Shown: positions 1-9,605, counted from the stretch's first letter. The stretch: DNA of 64,000 nucleotides from Caldisericia bacterium (GCA_026414995.1 JAOAHY010000001.1:55292-119291), one strand, 5' to 3'. Numbers and translations are program-made. Notes: generated from the sequence alone by a model not told the origin.

Positions 1-425
1 TTCAAAAAACCAGGTAAGAGAGCCCACAAACCGCCTGCAATGAAACCGATTAATAATAAAAGTGGTATATACAAAAGTTTAGGTAAATTTAAATAACTTA
101 TTCCAATGTAAGTTGCGGCTAAAGCACCTGCGTAAAATTGACCTTCTGCACCAATATTCCAAAATTTCCCTGTAAAAGCTAAAGCAACTGCAATACCAGT
201 TAGAATTAATGGAATTGCTTTAACAATGGTTTCTAATAAACCAAGTCTTGTTCCAAGAGCCCCATAAAATATACTATAAATTGCAGATATTGGATTTTTC
301 CCAGCAAATAAAATTATAATTGATGAAAATATAAATGAAACTCCAATTGCTATAAAGGGTAATAATATTCTAAATGCAGGCGACATTTTCTCTCTTTTAA
401 CTAATCTATATTTATGTAATGGCAT
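1..425 (-). CDS. BMP-type ABC transporter permease (partial, 3' end outside window)
   Basis: Reading the minus strand from the ATG at 425 gives an uninterrupted frame to the window edge, so about 141 residues of the N-terminal half are visible. It begins MPLHKYRLVKREK, has a hydrophobic segment, then GKNPISAIYSIF, a second segment, and the conserved block GKFWNIGAEGQFYAG that is typical of BPD_transp_2 permeases of the BMP/simple-sugar class. The start overlaps the stop of the upstream ATPase by 14 nt, showing translational coupling. With the ATPase and the BMP lipoprotein it should form an inner-membrane importer for nucleosides or related compounds. The substrate is inferred from the family. 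A second permease probably follows outside the window. Confidence 0.9.
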   Translation of the reverse strand, partial: MPLHKYRLVKREKMSPAFRILLPFIAIGVSFIFSSIIILFAGKNPISAIYSIFYGALGTRLGLLETIVKAIPLILTGIAVALAFTGKFWNIGAEGQFYAGALAATYIGISYLNLPKLLYIPLLLLIGFIAGGLWALLPGFL

Positions 426-1938
426 GAAGTTCCTCCTTTTTTGTTCCTGTCATCATCAAACCAATTTCTTCTCTAGTAAGTTCTCCTCTTAAAACTTCTC
501 CCATAATTTCTCCATTATATATAACTAAAATTCTGTCTGAGAGATTCAAAATTTCATCTAAATCTTCAGAAATAAGTAATATACCAGCACCTTTTTCTCT
601 TAATTCAATTAGTTGTTTATGAATAAATTCAGTTGCACCAACATCAAGCCCTCTTGTTGGTTGAGATGCAAGAACAAAATCTGGATTCATAGAAAGAATT
701 CTTGCTAGTATACATTTCTGTAAATTGCCACCTGATAATTTTTTAGTTGTTACAATTTGATTTGGTGTTCTTATATCAAATTTTTTTATTAAATTGTCAC
801 AATAATAAAAAATTTCTTTATAATTCAAAAATACTCCTTTGGAAAAAGGATTTTTATCAAAATATTCGATTATTAAATTTTCAAACACTGGAAGATCAAG
901 AACTAAACCCATTTCCATTCTATCTTCTGGAATTCGACCCATTCCTCTATTGATTCTTTCTTTTGGTGTTAGATAAGTTATATCATACCCTTTATAAAAA
1001 ATTTTCCCTTCAATTGGAAATCTAACTCCACTTATTACTTCTTCTAGCTCTTTTTGCCCATTACCAGAAACACCCGCAAGACCAACTATTTCGCCTCTCT
1101 TTATTTCAAAATTTAAATTTTTAAGAGCAATATGACCTCTATCACTTAATACTTTTAAATTTTCAATTTTTAAAACTATATCTTTATAACCTGTATAAGA
1201 TAATTCGAAAATATCAAAAACTTCTTTTCCAACCATAAGAGATGCAAGTTCTCTTTTGTTTGTATTTTTTGGGTCTCTTTCTCCTGCAACTTTACCATTC
1301 CTTAAAATAACTATCCTATCACTAATTTCAAGAACTTCATCAAGTTTATGAGATATAAAAATAATTGTTTTATTTTCATTTTTTAAAATCTTTAAAGTCT
1401 TGAAAAGTTCTTTAACTTCTTGTGGTGTTAATACTGCTGTTGGTTCATCAAGTATTAAAATATCAATATTTCTAAATAAAACTTTTAAAATTTCTACTTT
1501 TTGTTTTTCTCCTACAGAAAGTTCACTAATTTTTGCATCTGGATCTACAAAAAGTTCATATTTTTTCATATATTCTAAAACTTTTTCTTTTGCTTTTTTA
1601 ATGTCTAACTTAAAACCATTTGAATCTAGTCCTAAGATTATATTTTCAGTTACTGTAAATGGATTTACAAGTGTAAAGTGTTGATGAACCATACCAATTC
1701 CTTGATTAATTGCATCTTTTGGAGAAGAAATTTCTACCTTTTTACCTTTGATAAAAATTTCCCCAGAATCTTTTCTATATAACCCATAGAGAATTTTCAT
1801 TAAAGTTGTTTTTCCAGCCCCATTTTCTCCAAGTAAAGCAACAATTTCTCCTTTTTTTGCATAAAAAGTTATTCCATCATTTGCATTAACTCCTGGAAAT
1901 CTTTTTTTGATATCCTTCATTAAAATAATTTCTTCCAT
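412..1938 (-). CDS. BMP/simple-sugar type ABC transporter ATP-binding protein
   Basis: 508 residues containing two ABC ATPase domains in one chain, as usual for nucleoside and monosaccharide importers. The N-terminal domain has Walker A GENGAGKTTL (about residue 37), signature LSVGEKQK and Walker B ILILDEPTA. The C-terminal domain has the degenerate Walker A GVSGNGQKEL and signature LSGGNLQK. Only the first half is expected to hydrolyse ATP efficiently, a family property. It sits between the binding lipoprotein and the permease and is separated from the lipoprotein gene by a strong stem-loop. It is a paralogue of the ATPase at 29863-31398. Substrate (nucleoside, purine) is inferred only from family and BMP partner. 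Confidence 0.93.
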   Translation of the reverse strand: MEEIILMKDIKKRFPGVNANDGITFYAKKGEIVALLGENGAGKTTLMKILYGLYRKDSGEIFIKGKKVEISSPKDAINQGIGMVHQHFTLVNPFTVTENIILGLDSNGFKLDIKKAKEKVLEYMKKYELFVDPDAKISELSVGEKQKVEILKVLFRNIDILILDEPTAVLTPQEVKELFKTLKILKNENKTIIFISHKLDEVLEISDRIVILRNGKVAGERDPKNTNKRELASLMVGKEVFDIFELSYTGYKDIVLKIENLKVLSDRGHIALKNLNFEIKRGEIVGLAGVSGNGQKELEEVISGVRFPIEGKIFYKGYDITYLTPKERINRGMGRIPEDRMEMGLVLDLPVFENLIIEYFDKNPFSKGVFLNYKEIFYYCDNLIKKFDIRTPNQIVTTKKLSGGNLQKCILARILSMNPDFVLASQPTRGLDVGATEFIHKQLIELREKGAGILLISEDLDEILNLSDRILVIYNGEIMGEVLRGELTREEIGLMMTGTKKEELHAIT

Positions 1939-1963
1939 AACACCACCTTATACATGAATATTA

Positions 1964-1992
1964 TTAAAAAAAGGGGGCAGATCTGCCCCCTT
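1964..1992 (-). terminator. Intrinsic terminator/attenuator after BMP lipoprotein gene
   Basis: A perfect palindrome GGGGGCAGATCTGCCCCC (1973-1990) is followed on the minus strand by a run of seven T. It lies between the lipoprotein gene and the ATPase gene of the same operon, so it probably acts as a partial terminator that makes the binding protein more abundant than the membrane parts. Confidence 0.85.
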
Positions 1993-2013
1993 ATTGAAAA
2001 AAACTATTAAAAA

Positions 2014-3021
2014 TTAATCAGATTTAGGAACTCCTTCGTTCACATCAACTCTAAACATACCAGATAATATTTCTTGTTTTTTCTTTTCAACCAAATCTTT
2101 TATCTCTTGTGGAAGTTTGGTTTCCCAATTATGATATGGAGCAAGTTTTGCACCACCTTTAGCCATCATTGAGAAATCTTTAAGATCAATTGCTTGAAAT
2201 GCACCTTTCTTAACTTGATTTATTACATATTCAACTGTTGGATACATATCCCAAACAGGCCCGGTTATTACTAAATCTGGTGCAAGTTCCCATTGATCCA
2301 ACAAACTACCAAAACATGGAACTTTTCTCTCCTTGCATGCATCAATAACTCCATATCTTTCAGCAAACATAACATCAGCACCTGCTTCAATTTGTGCAAT
2401 TGCAGCTTCTTTTGCTTTTGGTGGATCAAACCAACTACCAATAAATGTTACTTTAACTTTAACTTTTGGATTTACCTCTTTTGCGCCTTGTATAAAAGCG
2501 TTAACAATTCTATTTACTTCTGGAACAGGATATCCACCAACAACACCAATTACATTTGATTTTGTGAGTTTACCGGCAATTAAACCACAAAGATATGCAG
2601 GTTCATGAATCCAGTTATCAAAAACTGCAAAGTTTGGATTCATTGGACCACCACCTGAACCAAAAGCAAAAGCAATATTTGGATAATCTTTTGCAACTCT
2701 TCTTGCTGGCTCTTCATTTCCAAAAGCATCACCCATCATAATGTCAGGCTTTTTTGTATCTGCCAATTCTCTTAAAACTCTTTCAAAATCAGTATAACCA
2801 ACACTTTCAACCCATTCATATTCTATACCTAATGTATCTTTTGCTTTTAGTAATGCTTGATGGATTACATTTGGCCATGGTTCTTCAAGTGGTGTAGCAT
2901 AAACACCAATAACTTTGATTTTCTTCTCTTGTGTTGGCTTCTCTTCTTTTTTAGCGCATGCTGAAAAAATAAGTAAAACAATTAAAACTAAAACCCCAAA
3001 TAAAATAAATTTTTTACTCAT
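2014..3021 (-). CDS. BMP family substrate-binding lipoprotein
   Basis: 335 residues. An N-terminal hydrophobic stretch ends in the lipobox IFSAC (Cys about residue 21), so the mature protein should be lipid-anchored outside the membrane. The rest matches the Bmp/PnrA-like periplasmic binding family: IKVIGVYATPLEEPWPNVI at the N-terminus, GDAFGNEEPARRVAKDYPN, and GVVGGYPVPEVNRIVNAF. Members bind nucleosides or related ligands; the actual ligand is not known here. A clear AAGGAGG precedes the ATG. It is the first gene of the minus-strand operon and starts 145 bp from a divergent TAXI gene. Confidence 0.93.
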   Translation of the reverse strand: MSKKFILFGVLVLIVLLIFSACAKKEEKPTQEKKIKVIGVYATPLEEPWPNVIHQALLKAKDTLGIEYEWVESVGYTDFERVLRELADTKKPDIMMGDAFGNEEPARRVAKDYPNIAFAFGSGGGPMNPNFAVFDNWIHEPAYLCGLIAGKLTKSNVIGVVGGYPVPEVNRIVNAFIQGAKEVNPKVKVKVTFIGSWFDPPKAKEAAIAQIEAGADVMFAERYGVIDACKERKVPCFGSLLDQWELAPDLVITGPVWDMYPTVEYVINQVKKGAFQAIDLKDFSMMAKGGAKLAPYHNWETKLPQEIKDLVEKKKQEILSGMFRVDVNEGVPKSD

Positions 3022-3057
3022 AAAAACCTCCTTTTATTAAATTGGGTATTTATAATC

Positions 3058-3087
3058 AGTTTAGCATTTAAAATTCAAATTTGTCAA
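3058..3087 (-). promoter_or_regulatory. Promoter of the BMP operon
   Basis: On the minus strand TTGACA (3087-3082), an 18-nt spacer, and TAAACT (3063-3058) precede the lipoprotein gene. It is one half of a divergent promoter pair. Confidence 0.6.
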
Positions 3088-3108
3088 GTATTTTAAAACT
3101 TAAATTTT

Positions 3109-3138
3109 TTGACATAAGTATTATTTTTGTTTTAAAAT
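3109..3138 (+). promoter_or_regulatory. Promoter of the TAXI-TRAP operon
   Basis: TTGACA at 3109-3114, 18-nt spacer, TAAAAT at 3133-3138, about 28 nt before the ATG, with a strong AGGAGG between. Confidence 0.65.
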
Positions 3139-3166
3139 ATAAAAAATAAAAAAATAGGAGGTTTGT

Positions 3167-4183
3167 ATGTATTTATCAAAAAAATTAATTATCTTTTTAG
3201 TTTTATTAGTTATTACAATTTCTTTTTCATTTATTTCATGTAAAAAAACTGAGGAAAAACCTGCTGGTCCAACAAGAATATTTATTGGTATTGCAACAGG
3301 TGGGACAGGAGGTACTTATTTTCCTGTAGGAGGTGCAATTGCATCTATTATTTCAAATTTTGCAGATTATGAAACACCACAAGGCAAAGTAGATATTGTT
3401 GCAACTGCTCAAACATCAGGGGCTTCAGTCGCAAATGTAAATATGATAACTAATAAAGAAATTGAAACAGGTTTTGCACAAAATAATGTTGTTTATTGGG
3501 CATACACAGGAACTGAAGCGTTTAAAGATAAAACACCAATGAAAAATCTGAGAGTAATAATGTCACTCTATCCAGAAACAATTCAAATAGTTGCTTTGAA
3601 AAAATCAGGAATTAAAACTGTTTTAGATCTTAAAGGTAAAAAGGTAGCGGTTGGGGATAAAGGGAGCGGAACAGAAATTGATGCTAGAACAATTTTATCT
3701 TTACATGGAATTACATATGATGATATAGAGGAACAATTTATGTCATTTTCAGAGGCAGCAGATGCTTTAAAAGATGAAAGAATAGATGCATTATTTACAA
3801 CCGCAGGAATTCCAACAGCAAGTATAGTAGAACTCTCAACTACAAAAGAGATAACAATAGTTGAAATAACTAATGATAAGATAAATGAATTAATCCAAAA
3901 GGTACCATATTATTCTAAATTCATAATTCCAAAAGATACATATAAAGGAATGGATAAGGATGTTCAAACTGTAACATGTCTTGCTCAATGGGTTTGTGAT
4001 GAAACACTTAATGCTGATGTAGTATATCATATTGTAAAAGCAGTTTTAGATCATAAGGCAGACCTAGAAAAAGTACATGCAAAAGGAAAAGATATTTCTC
4101 CTGAAAATGCTATTAAAGGAGTTGCAATTCCATTCCACCCTGGAGCAGAGAAGTACTTTAAAGAACTTGGATTGATTAAATAA
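3167..4183 (+). CDS. TAXI family TRAP transporter solute-binding lipoprotein
   Basis: 338 residues with an N-terminal hydrophobic segment and a Cys in FISC (about residue 26) that looks like a lipobox. The mature part has the TAXI signature IGIATGGTGGTYFPVGGAIA, later GKKVAVGDKGSGTEIDARTIL and FHPGAEKYFKE at the C-terminus. TAXI proteins capture small carboxylates or amino acids (glutamate/glutamine in the structurally studied Thermus protein) for a TRAP permease. The next two genes, DUF1850 and a fused TRAP permease, are its standard partners. A good AGGAGG supports the start. Ligand unknown; the downstream amino-acid dehydrogenase-like gene suggests an amino acid. Confidence 0.94.
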   Translation: MYLSKKLIIFLVLLVITISFSFISCKKTEEKPAGPTRIFIGIATGGTGGTYFPVGGAIASIISNFADYETPQGKVDIVATAQTSGASVANVNMITNKEIETGFAQNNVVYWAYTGTEAFKDKTPMKNLRVIMSLYPETIQIVALKKSGIKTVLDLKGKKVAVGDKGSGTEIDARTILSLHGITYDDIEEQFMSFSEAADALKDERIDALFTTAGIPTASIVELSTTKEITIVEITNDKINELIQKVPYYSKFIIPKDTYKGMDKDVQTVTCLAQWVCDETLNADVVYHIVKAVLDHKADLEKVHAKGKDISPENAIKGVAIPFHPGAEKYFKELGLIK

Positions 4184-4194
4184 ATGATTTATTT

Positions 4195-4226
4195 TTGGGG
4201 TGGTGTTTAAGCCACCCCAAATTTTG
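4195..4226 (+). terminator. Stem-loop after TAXI gene (attenuator-like)
   Basis: TTGGGGTGG (4195-4203) pairs with CCACCCCAA (4212-4220) around an 8-nt loop and is followed by ATTTTG. The U-run is short, so it may act as a leaky terminator or mRNA 3' stabiliser between the abundant binding protein and the permease genes. Confidence 0.6.
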
Positions 4227-4227
4227 A

Positions 4228-4698
4228 ATGTATAAAAAAGTTTTTATATTTATATCTTTAATATTAATTTTTCTACTAAATATAACTTATATTTTTTCTG
4301 AAAATTCATATATTTTAACTTTTAATGATTACAAATCTAACAAAATTATATTTTCTTTTAGAATAAAAGATGAGGATAAATTTATAATAACTTATAAACA
4401 TTCTGTTGCCTTGACACCTATTTATGAATTTTACAAAATTCAAAAGGGGAAAATAGTTTTGTATGAATTTCATTTTTATGATCAATGCGCAGGTCTTCCG
4501 ACAGAACCTATTGGTAAAGAGATATTAATAAATGAAAATGGAATATTTAAATTAAAAAATATGGAGAGAATTTTCGAAAATATAATTTATGGAATTTATG
4601 AAAAAGGAGATTTTAAATTAATTTTTAAAAATAATATTATTAACTTATCAGAAAAACTTGGAAGTAGATTTATAATAATTAAAATTAGGAGGAATTGA
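4228..4698 (+). CDS. DUF1850 protein of TRAP-TAXI system
   Basis: 156 residues: an N-terminal hydrophobic segment (residues about 4-24), then a short extracytoplasmic domain with the DUF1850 motif YKHSVALTPIYEFY and later DQCAGLPTEP. DUF1850 genes habitually lie between the TAXI binding protein and the fused TRAP permease, as here, but their role is not established. The stop overlaps the permease start as ATGA-type coupling. The start follows the stem-loop with little room for a Shine-Dalgarno, so the exact ATG is less certain. Confidence 0.85.
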   Translation: MYKKVFIFISLILIFLLNITYIFSENSYILTFNDYKSNKIIFSFRIKDEDKFIITYKHSVALTPIYEFYKIQKGKIVLYEFHFYDQCAGLPTEPIGKEILINENGIFKLKNMERIFENIIYGIYEKGDFKLIFKNNIINLSEKLGSRFIIIKIRRN

Positions 4699-6956
4699 TG
4701 TCTGAATTGAGCCAAGAAGAAATTTTAAAGGGCAAAGAAATTCTTGAAAAATATGAAATTAGCGGTAAAAGAAGAACATTAAAAGGTTTTGAACTATATT
4801 TTGTAAAATTAATTGCTATTGCATTTTCAGTTTTTCAATTTTATACTATAGGTTTTAAGTTTTTCCCCCCTCAAATTCAAAGACCACTTCATGTTGGATT
4901 TGCATTTTTATTAATTTTTTTATTAATACCACCAACTTTAAAAAGTAAAAAAGATAAGATACCTATTTATGATTGGATAATTGCAATAATTGTTATAATT
5001 GTGTTTCTATATCCAATTGTTTTTTATGAACAATTAATTTATAGAGCCGGACTTCCAACTACAATAGATATAATAATAGGATTAATAGCAGTTATTTTAA
5101 TTCTTGAGGGAACAAGAAGAGTTGTTGGATTGCCATTAATGATTATTGCATTACTTTTTGTTCTTTATGCAATTTTTGGAAAATCAATTCCAGGCATTTT
5201 TGCTCATAGAGGTTTTACAATAACAAGAGTTGTTGATCATCTTTTTTATACTCTTGATGGAATTTTTGGAATTCCAGTTTCTGTTTCAACAAAATTTGTA
5301 TATGCATTTATTTTATTTGGTGCACTTGCTGAAAGAACTGGTGTTTCAGAACTTATTGTTAATATTGCAAGAGCAATTGCAGGTAGAGCTCCTGGAGGTC
5401 CTGCAAAAATTTCTGTTATAACAAGTGCAGCATTAGGAACTGTAAGTGGAAGTTCAGTAGCAAATGTTGTTACAGACGGTGTATTTAATATACCTCTCAT
5501 GAAAAAAACAGGATATAAAGATTATTTTGCTGGTGCTGTTGAAGCAGCAGCATCAACAGGTGGACAAATAATGCCCCCAGTTATGGGTGCAGCAGCATTT
5601 ATTATGGCAGAATTTATCGGAGTTCCCTATGTTAGAATAATTTTTGCAGCAATTGTTCCTGCTATTTTGTATTTTATGGGTGTTTATTTCTCTCTTCACT
5701 TTGAAGCTAAAAGATTGGGTTTAAGAGGATTAAGAAAAGAGGAAATCCCAAATTTAATATATGAATTAACTTATAAAGGTTATATATTGACACCTTTTGT
5801 GGTTCTTGTCTATAAACTTATGGCAGGTTTTACTGTAATGGAGGCTGCTTTTGTTTCAATTATTTCTGTAATTCTTACGAGTTTTTTAGGAGAAATGGCA
5901 AAAACAGTTACTCAAGATTTTGATGAAAAAAATAAAATATTCTTCCTTTATATTTCTATATATGTTCCTCTTTTATTTTTCTTTATATTTTTCTTTTTAA
6001 ATACAATAAAAATTATCCCTTTAGCATTTTTTACATCCTTACTATCTATTATTTTTTGTTATCTTGTGTTTAGATTTAAATCTGTTGTTATTTATGAAAA
6101 CAAAAATAAAGTATTTTTAAATAGAATTTTAAATGTTATTAAAAATACTTTCTTTTTGACTGTTGAAGGTTTTGAAGAAGGTGCATATACATCTCTTGCA
6201 GTAGTTGCTGCATGTGCATCAGCAGGTTATATTGCAGGTATGTCAACATTAACAGGTCTTGCTTTAAGATTTGCAACAGCTGTTGTCTCTTTGGCAACAA
6301 GTGTAAAAAATTTCTTAAATTCAATTTTTTCAACTTTTTTACCATTTTTAAAAATTACTAGTCCTATGCCATTTACTTTAATTTTTACAGTTATAGCATG
6401 TTTAATTCTTGGAATGGGAATTCCTACAACTGGAAATTATATTATTATGGCAATTATAACTGCACCAGCACTTTTTCCATTTTTATCAAAATATGATTCA
6501 ACAACAAGAATGCTAATCGCACATATGTTTGTATTTTATTATGGTATTCTTGCTGATGTCACACCACCTGTAGCACTTGCTGCATATGCAGGAGCTGGAA
6601 TTGCTGGTTCAAATCCATTTAAAACTGGTTTTACTGCATTTAAATTAGCACTTGCTGGTTTTCTTGTCCCGTTTGTTTTTGTATATAATCCAATTTTGTT
6701 AGGCGTTAATTTTGTTTGGAGTGAAGCAATTATTGCATATACAACTGCAATAATTGGTGTTATATTTCTAGGAGCCTCTTCTATTGGATATTTTGTTAAT
6801 AAACTAAACTTTTTAGAGAGAACACTTTTATTTATTTCATCAGTTTTATTAATTGTCCCTGGTCTAAAAACTGATTTAATTGGAATAGGACTTGGTGTTT
6901 TAGTTTATATAGTTCAAAAATTAAAAATAAAAAAAGTGGAGGTTAAAAATGATTAA
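4698..6956 (+). CDS. TRAP transporter fused 4TM/12TM permease
   Basis: 752 residues, almost wholly hydrophobic, joining the small (DctQ-like) and large (DctM-like) TRAP subunits. Family landmarks include GSSVANVVTDGVFNIPLMKK, AAASTGGQIMPPVMGAAAF and the repeat-like GMGIPTTGNYIIMA / YYGILADVTPPVALAAYAG in the C-terminal half. It uses an ion gradient to import the ligand delivered by the TAXI protein. I chose the ATG at 4698, which overlaps the DUF1850 stop and has GGAGG 5 nt upstream, rather than the TTG one codon earlier. It overlaps the next gene by 8 nt, making a four-gene operon. Confidence 0.94.
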   Translation: MSELSQEEILKGKEILEKYEISGKRRTLKGFELYFVKLIAIAFSVFQFYTIGFKFFPPQIQRPLHVGFAFLLIFLLIPPTLKSKKDKIPIYDWIIAIIVIIVFLYPIVFYEQLIYRAGLPTTIDIIIGLIAVILILEGTRRVVGLPLMIIALLFVLYAIFGKSIPGIFAHRGFTITRVVDHLFYTLDGIFGIPVSVSTKFVYAFILFGALAERTGVSELIVNIARAIAGRAPGGPAKISVITSAALGTVSGSSVANVVTDGVFNIPLMKKTGYKDYFAGAVEAAASTGGQIMPPVMGAAAFIMAEFIGVPYVRIIFAAIVPAILYFMGVYFSLHFEAKRLGLRGLRKEEIPNLIYELTYKGYILTPFVVLVYKLMAGFTVMEAAFVSIISVILTSFLGEMAKTVTQDFDEKNKIFFLYISIYVPLLFFFIFFFLNTIKIIPLAFFTSLLSIIFCYLVFRFKSVVIYENKNKVFLNRILNVIKNTFFLTVEGFEEGAYTSLAVVAACASAGYIAGMSTLTGLALRFATAVVSLATSVKNFLNSIFSTFLPFLKITSPMPFTLIFTVIACLILGMGIPTTGNYIIMAIITAPALFPFLSKYDSTTRMLIAHMFVFYYGILADVTPPVALAAYAGAGIAGSNPFKTGFTAFKLALAGFLVPFVFVYNPILLGVNFVWSEAIIAYTTAIIGVIFLGASSIGYFVNKLNFLERTLLFISSVLLIVPGLKTDLIGIGLGVLVYIVQKLKIKKVEVKND

Positions 6957-7929
6957 ATTTATTTCTTTTGGCCTTGGTACAATTGGGCTTGAAATATTAA
7001 AAGTTTTATTAAATAAGAAAAATTATAAATTAGTTGGAGCAGTTGATATAAGAGAAGAACTTTTAAATAAAGATGTTGGAGAATTAATTGGTAATGAAAA
7101 AATAAATGTAATTGTTAAAAATAACATTGAAGAATTTGATAATTGTGATATAGTAGTTCATTCTACTGGTTCAAGAATTTCGCAAACTTTTGAACAATTT
7201 AAATATTTATTAAATAAAGGATATAATGTGATTTCAACTTGCGAAGAACTATTTTATCCATATTATTTCCATAAAAACGAAGCAGAAGAGTTAGATAGAA
7301 TTGCTAAAGAGAATGGTACAAGGATTCTTGGTACTGGAATCAATCCTGGATTTATTTTAGACACTCTTGTAACTTTTACAACAACCCTTTCTATTGAAAT
7401 AGAAAAAATTTCTGCTGAAAGAGTTCTTGATGCAAGTAAAAGAAGAAAACAATTACAATTAAAAGTTGGATCAGGTTTAACAGTCGAAGAATTTAATAGA
7501 TTAAAAAATGAAAATAAAATTGGACATGTGGGACTTCTTGAATCATTATTTTTTGTTTTTGATTCACTTAATTTAGAAGTTCAAGATTTTAAAGAAGTAT
7601 TAGAACCACTAATTGCAGAAGAAGATATAAAAACAGAATATTTGGAGGTTAAAAAAGGTCTTGTAAGAGGTCAATATCAAAAAGTAAGCGGAATATCTAA
7701 AGATGGGAAAATTATTGAATTAACTTTAATTATGGCATTAAATGAAAAAGAAAGTTATGATAAGGTCAAAATTTATGGAAAACCAGATATTGAATTAATA
7801 ATAAAAAATGGTATACAAGGAGATTTAGGTACAGCAGCAGTTGTTAGCAACTATATACCAATTTTATTAAAAAAAGAACCTGGCTTTTATACTACTAAAG
7901 ATTTAAATTTACCCCACTTTAATAACTAA
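6949..7929 (+). CDS. 2,4-diaminopentanoate dehydrogenase-like NAD(P)-dependent enzyme
   Basis: 326 residues with an N-terminal Rossmann fold (GLGTIGLEILKVLL, residues about 8-21) of the dihydrodipicolinate-reductase type. GTRILGTGINPGFILDTLV and the ERVLDASKRRKQLQ block match the family that includes 2,4-diaminopentanoate dehydrogenase (Ord) of clostridial ornithine fermentation. It is the last gene of the TRAP operon (8-nt overlap with the permease), so uptake and oxidation of the same amino acid derivative are plausible. The other Ord-pathway genes are not in this window, so the substrate is inference. It converges with the roadblock gene, overlapping by 4 nt. Confidence 0.75.
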   Translation: MIKFISFGLGTIGLEILKVLLNKKNYKLVGAVDIREELLNKDVGELIGNEKINVIVKNNIEEFDNCDIVVHSTGSRISQTFEQFKYLLNKGYNVISTCEELFYPYYFHKNEAEELDRIAKENGTRILGTGINPGFILDTLVTFTTTLSIEIEKISAERVLDASKRRKQLQLKVGSGLTVEEFNRLKNENKIGHVGLLESLFFVFDSLNLEVQDFKEVLEPLIAEEDIKTEYLEVKKGLVRGQYQKVSGISKDGKIIELTLIMALNEKESYDKVKIYGKPDIELIIKNGIQGDLGTAAVVSNYIPILLKKEPGFYTTKDLNLPHFNN

Positions 7930-8300
7930 TAACTTTGAATTAATTCATTTAAATCTTTAACTAAATTTTTAAACTCTAATCTTATTAGACCAAGTTTAGC
8001 ATCATTATTTAAAATACCAATTACAGCCATTCCTTGAGTAAGATTATAAATCACAATATACCCATTTTTACCTTTTGCAAATATTTCCTCAAATTCACCC
8101 TTATTAAAATCTTCAATAGCTCTTTCTCCTAACATTATTAACGATGCAGAAAGTGCTGCTAATTTTTCTTCATCTTCAGTGGTTAAGGTTGAAGAAATTG
8201 GTAAACCATCTTTACTTACAACAATAATTGATTCAATAGTTTTGTCTTTTTCTTTTAAATTCATTAATTTTTCTTTAATTAAATTAACATCTTGTATCAT
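7926..8300 (-). CDS. Roadblock/LC7 domain protein
   Basis: 124 residues forming one Roadblock/LC7 domain: ESIIVVSKDGLPISST (residues about 23-38), then EEKLAALSASLIMLGERA and GYIVIYNLTQGMAVIGIL. Such small proteins are partners of MglA-type small GTPases or act in signalling, but no GTPase partner of that type is adjacent. AAAGGAGGGAG precedes the ATG. It is a single gene downstream of glyA on the same strand with a 36-nt gap, so the two may be co-transcribed. Confidence 0.85.
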   Translation of the reverse strand: MIQDVNLIKEKLMNLKEKDKTIESIIVVSKDGLPISSTLTTEDEEKLAALSASLIMLGERAIEDFNKGEFEEIFAKGKNGYIVIYNLTQGMAVIGILNNDAKLGLIRLEFKNLVKDLNELIQSY

Positions 8301-8336
8301 TACTCCCTCCTTTAAAGTTTAATTAATTTTATCAAA

Positions 8337-9605
8337 TTATATATATTTTTTAAATTCCTCTCTTAATTCTTTATATAGTGGAAATCTTTCACACAAATCT
8401 TTAACTTCTTTTTTTACTTCATTTAAAACTTCTTCATTATTCGGATTTTTAAGAACTTTTGCTATCAATTTTCCAACAATTTCCATCTCTTCTTCTCCCA
8501 TTCCTCTTGTTGTTAAAGCAGGTGTTCCTAAACGAATACCACTTGCAATAAATGGTTTTTCTGGATCAAATGGAATTGTGTTTTTATTTACGGTTATATT
8601 CACTGTACCAAGAATTCTTTCAGCATCTTTTCCAGTTATCTTAAATGGTCTTAAATCAACTAACATTAGATGAGTATCTGTTCCATCTGATACAAGTCTA
8701 GCACCTTCATTTTTTAATGTCTCCGCTAATTTTTTAGCATTTATAACAATTCTTTCTTGATATTTTTTAAATTCATCACTCATTGCTTCTTTAAAACAAA
8801 CAGCTTTTGCTGCAATAACATGCATAAGTGGTCCACCTTGAATTCCTGGAAATACATTTTTATCAAGGTCTTTTTTATAAATCTCTTTTGTTAAAATAAA
8901 GGCACCTCTTGGACCCCTTAATGTTTTATGTGTTGTTGAAGTTACAAAATCTGCATATTGTACTGGAGATGGATGAAAACCAGTTGCAACTAAACCTGCA
9001 ATATGAGCAATATCAGCCATTAAATAAGCGTTAACTTCATTTGCTATTTCTCTAAATTTTTCAAAATCAATTTTTCTTGGATATGCAGAATAACCTGTAA
9101 CAATAAGCTTAGGTCTCTCTTTCAAAGCAAGTTCTCTTACCATATCAAAATCTATTGTTTCATCATCTTTTTTTACTCCATAATAGATAACTTTAAAAAA
9201 TCTTCCTGAAAAAGAAACTGGACTTCCATGTGAAAGATGACCTCCGTGTGAAAGTTCCATAGATAAAATTGTGTCACCAGGATTTAATACAGTAAAATAA
9301 ACAGCCATATTTGCTTGAGTTCCAGAATGAGGTTGAACATTTGCATGCTCAGCCTTAAAAAGTTCTTTTGCTCTATTGATTGCTAATTCTTCTGCGACAT
9401 CAACAAATTCACAACCTCCATAATATCTTTTTCCTGGATATCCTTCTGCATATTTATTAGTTAAAGGAGAACCAAGTGCAGAGAGCACTCCATAACTTAC
9501 AAAATTTTCTGATGCTATAAGTTCAAGATTTGAATGTTCCCTTTCTATTTCTTTGTAAATTGCCTCAAAAATTTCAGGATCAATTCTTTTTAAATATTCA
9601 ACCAT
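8337..9605 (-). CDS. glyA: Serine hydroxymethyltransferase
   Basis: 422 residues, full length for the family. It interconverts serine plus tetrahydrofolate with glycine plus methylene-tetrahydrofolate in the cytoplasm. The PLP lysine lies in [13 protein letters not shown] (Lys227); other landmarks are ELIASENF (28-35), [19 protein letters not shown] and [10 protein letters not shown]. The ATG has AGGAGG 5 nt upstream. It is transcribed away from the nucleoside kinase gene with 62 bp between the starts. The lone cyclodeaminase at 16532-17128 is another folate enzyme in this window. Confidence 0.98.
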   Translation of the reverse strand: MVEYLKRIDPEIFEAIYKEIEREHSNLELIASENFVSYGVLSALGSPLTNKYAEGYPGKRYYGGCEFVDVAEELAINRAKELFKAEHANVQPHSGTQANMAVYFTVLNPGDTILSMELSHGGHLSHGSPVSFSGRFFKVIYYGVKKDDETIDFDMVRELALKERPKLIVTGYSAYPRKIDFEKFREIANEVNAYLMADIAHIAGLVATGFHPSPVQYADFVTSTTHKTLRGPRGAFILTKEIYKKDLDKNVFPGIQGGPLMHVIAAKAVCFKEAMSDEFKKYQERIVINAKKLAETLKNEGARLVSDGTDTHLMLVDLRPFKITGKDAERILGTVNITVNKNTIPFDPEKPFIASGIRLGTPALTTRGMGEEEMEIVGKLIAKVLKNPNNEEVLNEVKKEVKDLCERFPLYKELREEFKKYI

